DNA of 64,000 nucleotides from Solicoccozyma terricola (GCA_001600875.1 BCLD01000001.1:368162-432161); one strand, 5' to 3'. Numbered from the stretch's first letter, positions 39,265 to 52,988 are shown. Notes: generated from the sequence alone by a model not told the origin. Made by a program: numbers and translations.

Positions 39265-41453
39265 ATGAACCCAACGAAACAATATGGCGGCTTCGACCCC
39301 ATCAACTCGACCATTCGCAGCTCCATTTTCATGAGAGACGTGGATACAACTCTTGAGAATCAGGTAGCAGGACCGTCTCGCATCCCGCAGCCTGATGAGC
39401 TATGGTCACCCCAAAGAATGGCAGACATCTCATCGGCTTTCAATGTCGAACAGCAAGAGGAATCTCGAGCTCCTCCTGGAACTCCACCATTCGCATATGC
39501 ATCGTTCGGTGGTAAACGCGGGAATTTTGATTGGACGCCGGGAAGGGAACGAGCGGTCGGTATGCAGATATCTCCCATGGACCGACCTTCTTCAGTTGGA
39601 CCGTACGGACTAGCTGGTCGTTCCTTCCGTAACGATCGACTAGAACCATCTCCTACCATCCGCAGGGCTAGGTCGCAATACCACTCGACGTCAAACAGTC
39701 GTGCTACGTCTCCGATTCCGATTCCAGCCACTACCCCGCCCTTCCGCGCTCGACCCATGATTGGAGAAGATGGAAGGAACGAGTTTCTCATAGGGGATGT
39801 TCCACGTAGACGTTCGAATTCTGCGGATCTGGGTGATATAGGACAAATACTGTCTACAAGCGGACATGAGAGGAGACAGGTATTTGGACGAAGGTCTGTG
39901 ACGGCTGATACGGCGATGTCTACGTCTGCGGGTGCGGAAAGTTCCGTTAGAGCTGGGAAGCAGAAACTTCAAGAGGGTAGACCACCGGGAGTGAGTTTGT
40001 GGTTGTGAAAGAGTTCATTTCGCAAGCCAGGTTGAAAACCCTTTTCAAAAGCTGAACTCTGCTGCTTTGGATATCCCCTCCCCCCCCCCNCCTCCTCCAG
40101 CCTCGACTACCGCCACAATTACGCGCCACGCTAATGGCAGAAAAGGACCTTCCTGGCCAAGAAATGCGATCCGAAGCTCTACTACAGCGATTCATTCTCT
40201 CCAATCCTACATCGCTACCTGTCACCCCTCGAATGCCCCGGGGCAGTCGTGGACGTATGTTTTCCTCATTTTCGCGAGTTAACAGCGATTCCAGTCCTTC
40301 ACCGTCACAAGACAGCAGTGATGATGACGGACCATTCGGGGTAGACGAAGCGCTAGAATCAGATGATGGGAGTAGGAGAGCGATGGTTGGTTTGAATCAA
40401 TGGGATCCTTCTCGAATGGAGGTAGACATGTTACAATTCGGTGGTAGTGGTCTCGGTGGTGGCGGAGAAGGTTCAATAGCCAGCACGAGCGATGCTGGGT
40501 CTGGAATGAACATCGATGGTCCATCTGCAGTGAGGAGGACGCCATTCGCGAAACCGAGTATTAATGGGTTGAATGGGTTTGGGCATATGGCAGTGGATGA
40601 GATGACGGGAGGTATGGCTGGGAGTGGTCTACCTGGTTCGCCTAGAGGTGATGTGAGTGGCTGCGGGACGTTTGCATGTCCGTTCTTGCAATTCTGATCG
40701 CTGAATCCGATTCCCCCATTCCTTCCCCCCCCCCCCCCCCAAATTTCGCCAGGTGGTACCGAGCATGCTTTGGCGAGAATCGCCATCCAGTCACGGCAGA
40801 GTCAGCAAGCGGAAAGGTGAGTTGCGAGATTTTGATCATCATCACTGAACGACATATGCTCATTGCCTGGAACCCTTCCCCCCCCCCTCTTTCCCTTTCC
40901 CCCCTCTCCAGCTATTGCCGAGGACACACGTTTCGAACCATACAGTAAACGACCTCGTGCCGGCGCAGAAACATCCAATTCCTCTGGATCTGGACACAGT
41001 CATAATCATTCCCCGTATCACTCGAATTCACCTAACGTCAATCCCATCTCCATTTCACCCAGCTCTACAGAAGTTATGGACATTGGCTGCGGCGGCGGCG
41101 GCGGCAGCAACGGCAACAACAGTGGACAAGGACAAGGACGAGTCATCGCGTATGCCCGCTCGAGAGCTGGATCTCCGAGTGCTGCATCTGTATCTCTCGC
41201 TATGAGGGCTATCTCCCCCGTTGCGTCTTCGCCTTTAAGCAATGGATTAGGACAATATAACCAAAATCGACCTATCATTGGGATGGGTGGGTTGGGAATG
41301 TTACTTCTCAGTAAGAGGAACGCTAATGCGATGAGTGTGGGGATGGGGTTGATGGCTGATGGAGATGGGGAGAGTAGTGCTGTTGCGGAGGGGATCGAAG
41401 GGATGGATGTGGCTGCGGATGGTGGAGATGAGGATGAGAGTATGGCTGATTGA
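39265..41453 (+). CDS. Hypothetical nuclear protein with bipartite basic motif
   Basis: Four exons. Intron 1 follows RPPG and ends at CTCCAG before PRLPPQLRATLMAEKDLPG. Intron 2 follows SPRGD. Intron 3 joins VSKRK to AIAEDTRFEPYSKRPRA. The protein (about 630 residues) is mostly disordered, rich in Ser, Gly and Pro, with many SP/TP sites. Two patches look constrained: LRATLMAEKDLPGQEMRSEA and the joined KRK..TRFEPYSKRPRA motif, which reads as a bipartite nuclear localisation signal and exists only after splicing. I do not recognise the family. Two introns contain long C runs, and the first includes the window's only ambiguous base (N at 40090). Confidence 0.75.
40090..40090. other. Ambiguous base N in a C-run
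   Basis: The only N in the window. It lies in the polypyrimidine tract of intron 1 of the gene at 39265, after at least nine C. It does not touch coding sequence, but the true length of the tract is unknown. Confidence 0.95.
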
Positions 41454-41888
41454 GTTAAGGGTGTCTGTGTAGAGCGTATCCCCTTCGTTTCCCGCCCTCG
41501 CTCTGTATTATCTAACGAATTAACCTTATTTGTATCCCCCCGCATCGCCCTCTCCCTCGTTAAGTCTATCTGTATACTACCTCCTCTCCTCCCCTGCCCT
41601 CTCCTGCCCTCCCTTCCCTCCCCCGCCTCCCCATGAATTCGCCACCCGGCACAAGTAGTTCCGTTCAAATCAGAAAGGACCATTCAAGCTCATCCACTCC
41701 GTCATCGACAACCATCCATCCATCCCGTCCCACTCACAACAGCACACCGTCCGTACCATACACCACCACCCCCCCGGTACTCAACCACTTCCCTCTCATC
41801 TCTCACCGTACCCGTAGCCAAGTCACTCCAGCGTACCACCACAGACACCCCCACACATCCCCTTCCGAATACTCCTCCACTTCTTATC
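41454..41888. other. Pyrimidine-rich intergenic region upstream of YPT7
   Basis: The plus strand is strongly C/T-rich, as expected for a highly expressed basidiomycete promoter and leader. An open frame from 41633 runs into YPT7 exon 1 in another frame and is low complexity; it is not called. Confidence 0.5.
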
Positions 41889-43720
<1,832 letters not shown>

Positions 43721-44077
43721 ACGGGGTGGGATAACCCTCAGCGCGTTTTGGATATTCGTCTTGCAAAGTCTTCCGAAACGAGATCTTTGAGCCACCTTCT
43801 CCTGCTTTTCCGTGTCGCTGCTCAAACATTTGCCGTCCCTAGTTACCACACACACTAGTGGTGCACCTCCTGTGCTGCTCTCTGTGCTTACCTACCTTGT
43901 AAATCTAATTGATATATAGTGCACGAACGATGGATGCTGCCGCGTCTTGCCGGACCACGCGACCGAGTTTCTGCAAAAACATCATATACCAACCAACACG
44001 AACCCCGGTCGTTTGATCACCCCGACCTGCCTCGACTACTTCCCCGCCTTCCCCCTCCATCACCTCACACTTGTCCC
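43721..44077. other. Intergenic region between YPT7 and PCH2
   Basis: The 3' flank of YPT7 and promoter of PCH2 on the same strand. A frame open from 43919 is in phase with the PCH2 start, so a longer N-terminus cannot be excluded. The MSPIPNGP start at 44078 is preferred. Confidence 0.45.
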
Positions 44078-46427
44078 ATGTCTCCCATCCCCAACGGACC
44101 CACCTCGAACGGCGACGTTGACATGTCCACTCGAGCGCCTGCACTATCATCGAGAGGAGGTAAACAAAAACCAGAAATCGAAGAAGCAACGACAACGATA
44201 TTGGAGAAACTGTCGTTGACTAATTCGAATGGTGGTGAGAGCTCGAGTCGAATGAACGGGGTGAATGGAGGAGGAAGACGGAAACCGGCAGTTGTGCATA
44301 GTGAGGCGGTCTTTCCGAGCTGAGTCTGGTATTGGAGAGGCACCTTCACTCATGTTTGTTTTCTCTTTCTACACATCAACAGTCGAAGTTAGATTATCAC
44401 CCACCGCACCGATCCGCTTCAACGTCGTCAAAGACGTCGTGGAGAGTTACATCATAGAGAACTTTGATAGACTGGAGATTGGAGCAGAGTTAGATGGTTG
44501 GCGGGAAGTTACACTGTTGGAAACACACGTTGAGAGGGTTGTTGTTGCAGAATGTGGTGAGTCCGAAGAGATACCTGTTTACAGATGCAAATAGGAAGAA
44601 TCCCAGTTTAATCGACCTGCTTCGAACCCCTATCAATAGCCCTGGACGAAAGATACCCTCTAGTATCAGATCTTAAACTTGTCATTCACGTCTACAAACC
44701 CTCCCGACAAACGGCGCTCGATGAGTTTTCAGCAAATCCCGATGGTGAGCGAGAAAGAACGAGCAGATAATTCTAAAAAAGACTAACCCAGACGTGGTGA
44801 GTAAATTCAGCTGATGACGATGATGAGGATAGCAATGTCATGGCTGCGACCGTTCGACAACTCCCTTCTCGTGAAGTCGATGGGTTATGGGACAGGTGAG
44901 TAGAAATCGTGTCGGTAGAGACCTAGCGCCGTGAATATTGATCAATTCAATATCCCCTACGCACTACAGTCTTGTCTATCCAGACGATGTCAAGCCACGT
45001 CTATTGAATTATATCTATACGACACTGTTGTTTTCGGACGCCGACGTCGATTTCAATATAGTCACATGGAATCGGTGAGTGGTGTAGAACAAGAGTTTCC
45101 ACTTGGTAAGGGAGCTGATTGTCTTGTTTGGATGTGATTCCAGAGTCGTACTTCTTCATGGACCTCCGGGGACGGGTAAAACCAGTCTCTGCAGAGCGCT
45201 AGCTCAAAAATTATCGATTCGTTTATCGAACCGGTGACTATTTCTCCGCATATTGGTCCTCTCATCTCATGGCTGATCGTTATCGAATATTTTCATCGTC
45301 CAGGTATTCCCACGGCAAACTCATCGAGATCAATTCCCATTCTCTATTCTCGAAATGGTTTTCCGAATCTGGCAAGTTGGTACAAAAGCTATTTTCAAAG
45401 GTGCATGAGTTGGTGGACGAAGAAGGGGTGTTTGTCGTGGTATTGATCGGTGTGTAGTCCTCTTCGACTGTGATCCGTGGGTTCGTAGTCTGAACAAGCT
45501 TGTGAAATCCGGCGCAGACGAGGTGGAGAGTCTCACGGCTGCTCGAGCGGGTGCTATGTCGGGGACTGAACCTTCTGATGCTCTTCGAGTAAGCAGTTTT
45601 GTCAACTCCCTGTTTGAGTGACTTGAACTCATTCAAACTATTCTACACAGGTTGTCAATGCCCTCCTGACACAACTGGACAAGCTCAAGCATCGCAAGAA
45701 TGTGCTTGTCATGTCGACTTCGAACATAGCGCATGCAATCGGTGAGTATCAACGGTAACAACTTGCACGGTCCATTGTCTCACTCCTGCTTGTATGAGTG
45801 TGTAGACTCCGCGTTCGTTGACAGAGCGGATATCAAGCAGTACATCGGTTTACCTCCACCGGAGGCCATTTATTGGATCTTATGTGGATGTTTGACCGAA
45901 CTGATGAGAGCGAGGATCGTGCAGCAGCTGGTGAGCGATACGTCGGCCGCCCAAAGATTGTGGCAAGATTTGGCTAAACCCGCATCTCTGCTGCGACAGA
46001 CCTTGCTGGATTGGAAACAAGTGGCGATGGTGAGACATGCTGATGCTGGTGATCCTGCGAGGGAAAGAATAAGACAAGCTAGTCTGAGGATGGCTCAATT
46101 AGCTGAGAGTTGTCAGGTGAGTTGAAATAGTCAGGCATACAGACCTTGACGATTCACTGATGAGAATTTGACACGCCGCCCCAGGGAATGTCCGGTCGTA
46201 CACTCCGCCGCTTACCTGTCCTCGCTCACGCACGGTATGTTTCGATGGCCGCTGCGGACAATACCGACTATGGACTAGACATGGACCAGTCCGATGAAGA
46301 GGGAGAACAGGGAGGGTACGCTGGTACAGCTGTAGAGGTATGGATCGATGCGATGGAGAAGGTCGTTGCGGAGGAAGGTGTGCAGATGGAGAAGCTTGGA
46401 GGAGTTTTCGAGGAGGGTGGCGTGTAG
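44078..46427 (+). CDS. PCH2: AAA+ ATPase PCH2/TRIP13
   Basis: About twelve exons. After a short disordered arm come [52 protein letters not shown], the Walker [37 protein letters not shown], the Walker [52 protein letters not shown] and [14 protein letters not shown]. These match TRIP13 block for block. The enzyme remodels HORMA proteins (Hop1, Mad2) in meiosis and the spindle checkpoint. Splicing near 44553-44633 needs the CAATAG acceptor, giving [15 protein letters not shown], because the nearer acceptors run into stops. The tail is acidic ([10 protein letters not shown]). Confidence 0.96.
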
Positions 46428-46812
46428 CTGGAGGGAGGCACGGTCGGATGGACATTAGGTATATTTGTGCATTGGCTGATTTATAACATCGGCAATATCA
46501 TACAATTAAGCATTGAACAATATCGAAGGTGTTTCTTGGTGGCTCTTTGAAGACCGACATATGGATTACTACAATGCATTCGGCGTGTTTCAAGTCTGGT
46601 GCCTGCCACATGTCCATTGTTACATTACTTGCCAACTTTTGTCTTTCTTCCGATGACCGAGAGGACCGAGACGAGCGCCGCAGTCACAAGCAATCAAAGC
46701 TTTCACCGATCTCCGCTCTCCTGTTCTTTTCTTTTTTTCCAACTTCTGACAAAAAAAAAGACCTCCTTTTTCTTTCACCTCTCTCTATCCATCTACCGAA
46801 CCTCCACACCTC
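46428..46812. other. Convergent 3' flank, PCH2 / F-box gene
   Basis: The two genes converge here, so it holds both terminators. TTTATAACATCGG and CATACAATTAAG near 46470-46510 may belong to PCH2 polyadenylation. Frames across 46529-46907 are antisense or low complexity and are not called. Confidence 0.5.
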
Positions 46813-48073
46813 CTACCACGGCGCATCATACATATCTTCCTTCCCGCCCATTCCCTCTTTATCTCTATGACCACCCATTTCCCCTCCCATCTTCCCCTTC
46901 CCTTTAACTTTCCTCCCACCCATCGATTTATAAACTTCTCTCATTTCTTTTTTACTCTTTGGTGGAGTCGATGACGCTCCATTTTCAGCTGTTCCACTAA
47001 CATTCCCACTTGAATTTGCCCATCTCTCTGCACCACCACTACCCATACCTGCATATGAATGACCTTGCGGAGTAACATAACCCGAAGAAAGAGCATCGAC
47101 ATCAACTTGTAAATGACTCCCAGGTTCAACATCGTCTTCTTTCCTCGTGGCGAGTGATTTGAATGTATCTTTCCAAGCTTGTTTGGATTCTCGTTTAGAC
47201 CATTGAGGTGTGGATGATGTAGGTAGTGGAGTTGAGAGGGAGATGGTAGGTCGACGATCGTACGGATCGAATGCGTCGGGATCGTTGGATTGAGGGATTT
47301 GAGTGGTTGGTTTGGAAGTGAGGGATGGGAGTGTGAGTGAGCGAGTGTGGAGGAACCAAACTAAGTGATGGTAGTGAAAAGGGGAATACGGATGTTGGTG
47401 ATTGAGTATTTTCAAGTGGCATCGTCTTTGAACAAAACAGCAGACAGCCACTCACTGTAGTTTAAAGTCGATGACTTGTGCCATCGTTTACAAACACGAT
47501 CGCAACGAGCTAAACTCCGAATATCGAGTTGAAGGAATATCCGAACAAGTAGAACAGTGGGAAGCATTCGAATCTTCGATGAGGACAAAGCTTCTTCGGA
47601 TGAGTTACATTGTTGAAACGGACCCCGACACAAAAAAAAGTCATGAAACGAAAAACACCCACAGGGTCCTTTGTATTACTAGCCAATACTGATTTCCCAC
47701 CGCCACCTACAACTCTCATCTTGCCACCCATCGGAGTACCAGGTCTCGTCACCACATCCACGATCTCATCATCATCGTCACTCGAGTCCGCACCGAGGAT
47801 AGTATTGTCACTAGGTGGTCGTGCGGACGGGACGGCATGACGTGGGGTAGGTCGATGAGGTGAGCCCTGGTTTGTACCGGATTGAGTGGAGAGGTTGGCC
47901 ATTGCTGTTTGTAGGAGGGAAGTCATGGTGGAGGGGAATGTGTGCGAGGGGGGTTGTGGTCGGTATTGGCGGTAGTGGTAGTGGTGGTGGTGGTGTTGAG
48001 GATGCTGTTTGCTGTTTGCTGTTTGATGTGGTCGACGACGATGAGATAGCATGACGCGGAAGCGTACTGTCAC
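46813..48073 (-). CDS. F-box protein
   Basis: Three exons. Exon 1 encodes a His/Pro-rich arm and DSSDDDDEIVDVVTRPGTP. Removing an intron of about 70 nt containing a T run gives SSSKIRMLPTVLLVRIFLQL, then DIRSLARCDRVCKRWHKSST. A second intron (GTGAGT..CTTAG) gives LNYIWFLHTRSLTLPS in place of a premature stop. LP-x-LL-x-x-IF-x-x-L .. RC-x-x-VCK-x-W is a standard F-box, which docks on Skp1 in SCF ubiquitin ligases. The remaining 150 residues are hydrophilic, with SKKEMREVYKSMGGRK near the end. No substrate-binding repeats (WD, LRR) are seen, so the target is unknown. The exact base of the first junction (PVEAL or PVAL) is open. The start is 131 bp from the RAMP4 start. Confidence 0.82.
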
Positions 48074-48204
48074 GTGTCAGTGGCGAACAACGGGCTACCA
48101 TCCCCGGGCCACCTCGGTGGAAAGTGAGCTGGCGACAGCTGGTATCAACCCCGGTCAGCAGTCCAATCGCCCAGCATCCTCCACATCATCCAAGCACCGT
48201 CCAG

Positions 48205-48422
48205 ATGGTCAGTAGATTGCTTCCCAGGCCCTCCTCGGCTGCTCACTGACACATCTTACTACACCCACACACAGCCAAATCAAGCAGACATCCGGCGTAA
48301 AAACGCTGCTTTCGCAACACGAGCAACGGCCGGGAAACGGACGGTGAAACCAGCGAGAAGGCAGAAGAGGAGTACGGGGATGGTGGTGTTGATTGGGATT
48401 GGATTTTTGATATTGGGTGGGA
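48205..48422 (+). CDS. RAMP4/SERP1/Ysy6-like ER translocon-associated protein, last exon unresolved
   Basis: Exon 1 is just the ATG (48205-48207). A 67-nt intron (48208-48274) ends CACACAG, and exon 2 (48275-48422) encodes PNQADIRRKNAAFATRATAG, a basic stretch and the hydrophobic segment MVVLIGIGFLILGG. A short N-terminus with R-R-x-N-x-x-F, a basic patch and one C-terminal membrane helix is the RAMP4/Ysy6 layout: tail-anchored ER proteins bound to the Sec61 translocon and ribosome. A GTGAGT donor follows GGTGGGA. The family normally needs only about 10-15 more residues. The next 350 bp is a degenerate repeat array, and I found several in-frame acceptors beyond it (for example 48948) but none giving a recognisable tail. 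Confidence 0.72.
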
Positions 48423-49735
48423 GTGAGTATAATGAGCGTGGCGAGCGAGCGAAGCGAAGCGAAGCAGACCTCGAGCGACGCGAGCAATCGCTCTCTGAGC
48501 GTAGCGAAGACTATCGTCTTCCGCGAGAAGCGATCAATCGCTCCCAGAGCGTAGCGAAGACTATCGTCTTCCGCGAGCACATCGAGCATTCCCTCGACGA
48601 AAGAAGCGAGCAATCGCTCCCTGAGCCTAGCGAAGAATATCGTCTCTTCCGCGTGCACAGCGAGCATTCCCCTGTTCTTCGCTGAGCGTAGCGAAGAATA
48701 CTGTCTTTTGTCTTGCGAGCGAGTCGGCATTCATTTCTTCACTGAGCCCAGCGAAGAACATCTTCCGCGAGCACAGTGAGTTATATAGACTCCCTGCCGA
48801 TAAGCCTCGGCGGAGGGTACCGTCTCTCGTATGCGAATATCGAGTTATGTATGCCGTGCGAACGTCGCGAGGTATGCTGTGCTTGTCTCGTCTTCGATCG
48901 TGGAGCAGAACGGAGATACGGGGCTGGCTACTTTCTCCTTCCTCGGTTAGAGCTGGGCCAGGTACTGGATTGCTGGAAAACCCCCGCAGTAAACCTCAGC
49001 AAGATATCTCGTGGATAGTGAACGTCTCCTTCTCAGAGACGTTCGTTTATTATACCTCGAAACCACTTAGTCCTGTCCTATCGGTCACTATCTAGAGCTA
49101 GCATTTCCATTTGAGTGTGTCTCCCACCGATAGTTGACGGAATTCTGGAAGAAGGACCGGTGAGGCGGATCCGTGAGCAGCAGAGTTGAACATTATCTAA
49201 TTACATGCGACGACATGGGTTCACCTGGTGCACTTCGAGTCTAGCGTGGGAATCGTGCGGGAAAGTTGCTGTGATGGCAGGAAATCGTCGTCTCGGCCTA
49301 AGGTTTTGGGAAAACATTTTACTGACTACCTATCTGCTTTTATTTCTATCCTCGACCAGCCATCGTCGAAGCCATACGGCTGATGTTCTTCTAATCACGA
49401 CGCTTCGATGGAGTCGTTTGACGCTGAAGATATGGAAAATAGACCAAACCAAATCCCCAGGACCCCAAACGAGTGATCAAAGAACTGCCGACCCCGTCTT
49501 ACTTGGGGGTGAAACGTTTGGAGAGGTTTTGACGTCTGCCTTGCCTGATGTTCATCCACAGTTGTATCATTTCATGAATTTCCTATTTTTTAATATAACA
49601 AACTACATCGTTACGTCTCCTATACCAGCTCCTAGCCTCTCAATGGGACATATATTGGGACATGCTGGTTGACATGAATCGATATAGGTCAATGACTTTT
49701 GATATCTTGGTCAGGAATACGACAAGCTTTCCCAC
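48423..49735. other. Repeat-bearing region downstream of RAMP4
   Basis: Begins at the RAMP4 donor site, includes the GC-rich repeat array (48430-48785), must include the missing RAMP4 tail exon and 3' flank, and ends at the 3' end of NFU1. A frame open from 48344 to 48685 crosses the repeat and reads as repeated E/R/S, not as protein-like sequence. Confidence 0.5.
48430..48785 (+). repeat. Degenerate GC-rich repeat array in RAMP4 intron or 3' region
   Basis: Five to six imperfect units carry the cores GAGCGTAGCGAAGA, TATCGTCTTCCGCGAG and AGCGAGCATTCC. CGAAGAC-TAT-CGTCTTCCG inside a unit is an imperfect hairpin. The same cores occur in a MED21 intron and, more degenerate, in an intron of the gene at 54693, each time in host-gene sense. 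Confidence 0.85.
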
Positions 49736-50862
49736 TCACTCCTTGCCTTTCGACTTCTTCTCCAGTCTCTGTTCAAGTTTAGCGAATTCTTCTAGAGCTA
49801 TGATTTCTTCATCGTCAAGGATCTACACGGGGGACAAAGTGTAACAAACACCCTTCGGGTCAATATTCTAGATCAACAGGTCCGTCCAGAACGACGGCAC
49901 CACTTACTTGCTCGACAGCCTTCACTTCGGGTATATAATGAGTCAACATCCTCTCGATCCCGCTCTTCAAGGTTACACTCGAGCTCGAGCAACCTCTACA
50001 GCTACCCTTCAACTTGAGTCTTACGATCCCCTGTTCCTCATCAAACCCCTTGTATTCGATATCACCTCCATCTTCCTGTATAGCAGGTCGAACACGAGTA
50101 TCAAGAAGCTCTTTGATCATCGCTATCACCTCAGAATCCGTATCCAAAATCATAGTATCAGCAGGTCCAGAATCTGATGCACCGTCTCCTGAATCCTTGA
50201 ATAATGGTGCGCCGGATGTGAAATGTTCCATGAGGATACTGAATATTTCAGGTTTCATAAGATGCCATGGGACAGCATTTGAGGAATCATCATCGACTTT
50301 GGAAACGGTTATGAAATCCGGACCGAAGAAGACGGACTTTACGCCTTCGATTCCCATTAATCGCGTTCCGAGTGTGGAGGGTAGCGCGGTTTTCAGGTCG
50401 AGGATCTCGTATGTTCCACCTCGGTTTGAGTTGGACATTACAGGAACGCCGGGGATGAATTTTAGGGAAGATTCATTGGGTGTTGTTTCGGTTTGGATGA
50501 ACATTGTTCGGACTGTGCTCAGGCGTCAGGTGTGGTGTGGGAAGGCGGTTGGTCAGCAAAATATCCACAAGAGTGTGTTTATCAGTGGCAACCCCGGCGG
50601 AAACCATACATAACATACCCTGTTGTCTAGTAATATCAACCTTCCTCTCGACTCTCTCGCTCCATCCACGGAAGTTATTCGATGAGGACACTGTCGTTCC
50701 TGCACCAGCTCTCATCGACAGACATCTCCTACACGCCTCAGAGCCGAGCCTGGCTATGCGGGGTCGTATCGAGAGTAGAGAAGACGGTCGAATGGCATGA
50801 GCGGGTGATGACGGAAGTGACTGGAGGAGATGGAATGATTGTCGGGATGTGTTCATAGCCAT
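49736..50862 (-). CDS. NFU1: NFU1 iron-sulfur cluster scaffold, mitochondrial
   Basis: Three exons. Exon 1 starts MAMNTSRQSFHLLQSL and supplies a basic mitochondrial presequence. Splicing yields VRTMFIQTETTPNESSLKFI, the classic Nfu N-domain start. The C-domain has IQEDGGDIEYKGFDEEQGIV and the cluster-binding motif GSCRGCSSS (C-x-x-C), then SGIERMLTHYIPEVKAVEQ. A naive reading stops at 49860. A GTAAGT..GTGTAG intron (49823-49907) instead adds ILDDEEIIALEEFAKLEQRL and a Lys-rich end, stopping at 49736, which matches fungal NFU1 tails. NFU1 passes 4Fe-4S clusters to lipoyl synthase and respiratory enzymes. It lies head-to-head with the gene at 51118, 255 bp apart. Confidence 0.95.
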
Positions 50863-51117
50863 GATTATATGGGTGGATGTGCGGGTGGATGCGTAGGTGG
50901 ATAAATGTTGGAAATTGGTGTGGATCGGGGTTGCTCGTCGCAAAGTCAGGGGTTCGGACATCAATGACCCTTCTATGTCCGTGTTTCCATGTCCGTGTCG
51001 GGTGACCATGTCCGTGTCCCGGCCATCCGCGACCGCCCATTCAACCAACACACACCACTCTCCTGGTATTCCCTTTCAGAGTCGACTACTACCACCAACT
51101 TCGCCATCTCTCTTCGG
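50863..51117. promoter_or_regulatory. Divergent promoter region, NFU1 / hypothetical gene
   Basis: 255 bp between two start codons on opposite strands. It contains several ATGTCCGTG-type repeats (around 50971-51018), whose first base pairs also spell possible short upstream ATGs on the plus strand. No TATA box was identified. Confidence 0.5.
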
Positions 51118-52724
51118 ATGCAGCCATCACTCCCACCACAGCTTCCATCTTCTTCATCCGCGCCACCTCCACTCCACTCCGCCGGCGCGGTCCCACCTTA
51201 CAACCCCATGTCTGATTATTACAGTCGGTTCTCATGGATGGGCGGCAGCGGCCCTCCAACTCGCGATGACCGACGCCCAGACGAAGAAAAGGACAGAATA
51301 TCCGATCTAAAACAATCGAATCATCAACCTGATCGTCCCATAACTCCTACTCTCCCAGAATCCATACCTGAAAAACCGAAACAACCAGCTCGAAAGCGCA
51401 AGAAACCAACAACAAGTGTACATGAAGGACCGGAGTTTTATACCTCTGTCGCTCCGTCATATGGTGCGCGATTGCATAATTCTGGAAATGTGCGGAAGGA
51501 TTCGTTGGGGAGAGTGATGAATCCGGCTAGAGCGGGAAGTGTCACTAGTGTTGCCGTAGCTGGTGGGAGGGATGATGGAAGTGTTGGAAGTGGTGCAAAG
51601 GCTACTGAACCTGTAGGTGTGAAAGGGGAACTATCTACGAATGAAAAAGAGGTCTGAACCTTAACGTCCGAACCTTTCCAACATATACCAGACAACAATC
51701 GAAGATCTATCAATGACATTCGATGATCTTCCAGATGAAACCACTTGGAGATACCTAGAAGCTCAAGGTATTCTCCCGGTGTTTAATGGTGGCAAGTCGG
51801 TGCCGGGTGGTGTGGAACCAGCATGTGAACGTGAGTCGTTGAATGCATTGTTACTACTCCCGGAGATACTGACTGATTTTTCTACCAACGATTGACTTCC
51901 ATCTAGCTCGTCTCTTATTCGAACAAGAAGATTTAGAAGCAGATCCAATACCAATCCCGGCCTCTGACAACAATCTCAATCGATCATCCCGACGTCGTGA
52001 GCGCGCAACACACGCTGTTGCACCTTCCGAGAAGAAACGTAGAATGACAAATACATCCATGAGTGCTGTTGTCGACACGTTGCCTGCTACGCAGTCGAAT
52101 GAAGGAAACGTAACAGAGACGCTCGTCGACGTCCAAGTCGAGGGAAATGCCGGGAATCGGAATGGAAAACACGACGATGCAATGGTTGGAATCACGTCGA
52201 TGGAGAAACCCAATGGCGAGGAGAATGCAGATGTGACGATGGGTGACGCTACAACAGCCGCTGAAGGAACGACCCTCGACATTGCGGAGGGGGGTCCACC
52301 TGATTCTACTGCACCGGCCGAGGACGACGACGATCCCATAATCCCACCTGAATCACCACCCGCTCTTCGTCGTTCCTCGCGTCGACCCGCACCACTCGGT
52401 ACCTCCCTCTCTGTCGTTCATCGTGCAACTCGATCCTCAGCCTCACCTACACCATCCACATCATCCATCGACCCAGAGGAAATAGAAAGACGTAGATTCA
52501 AGCCGATACTAGCGGATTTGGACGGTGTCAAGCAGATGTTGAGGGATAGAGCTAATGAGGATTGGTTGGATGCGTTGAGGAGTAGAGGGACGCATAATGC
52601 GGGTGGCAGTAGGGAGGGCGTTTCGATGGTTAGTGGGAGAGGTGTGCTTACAAAGGAGACTGAGGCGGTGGAGGATTTCTTGTATGCTATCAAGGTTGGA
52701 GGTGAGTTTTGGCCGCAGAGGTAG
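51118..52724 (+). CDS. Hypothetical protein, basic and disordered
   Basis: Three exons. Introns were placed after ELSTNEKE (GTCTGA..ACCAG) and after EPACE (GTGAGT..ATCTAG), giving TIEDLSMTFDDLPDETTWRY and PRLLFEQEDLEADPIPIPAS. The product (about 480 residues) starts with a Pro/Ser arm, has a basic RKRKKP patch and a second at SEKKRRM, and ends in a more ordered helical part, ERRRFKPILADLDGVKQMLR followed by DWLDALRSRG and ETEAVEDFLYAIKVGGEFWP. Basic patches suggest a nuclear protein. I do not recognise the family. An upstream in-frame ATG at 50989 would add about 43 residues and is less likely. Confidence 0.72.
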
Positions 52725-52988
52725 TAATATGGGACGCGGATGTTGATGATGATTGATCTTGGTATCCTCTGATAGACCATCAACTGAAGATTGCGAATCA
52801 GCTACCTGTGACAGAGTTGTAAATGAGAGATCTAATATCGTCATATCATGTTTGTGCACAGTTCTCGTCCACAATTAGCATTACCAAAAGAAAAGTGAGA
52901 AATCGAATCATTACAAAAGTCGTCAAAGTGTCTCGTGAAAATCCCCCCAATCCCTTTCGTTTCCGTGTACCCCCCAAACAACGCTGCG
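52725..52988. other. Convergent 3' flank, hypothetical gene / MED21
   Basis: 264 bp between converging genes. It should contain both polyadenylation regions. Nothing else is seen. Confidence 0.5.

Noticed and set aside
48344..48685. Open frame of 113 codons after the RAMP4 membrane segment
   Set aside because: It simply translates the GC-rich repeat (repeated E, R and S); a strong GTGAGT donor precedes it and the repeat also occurs in true introns.
48430..48785. CRISPR-like array
   Set aside because: Units are imperfect and uneven with no unique equal-length spacers, and the context is a eukaryotic intron.
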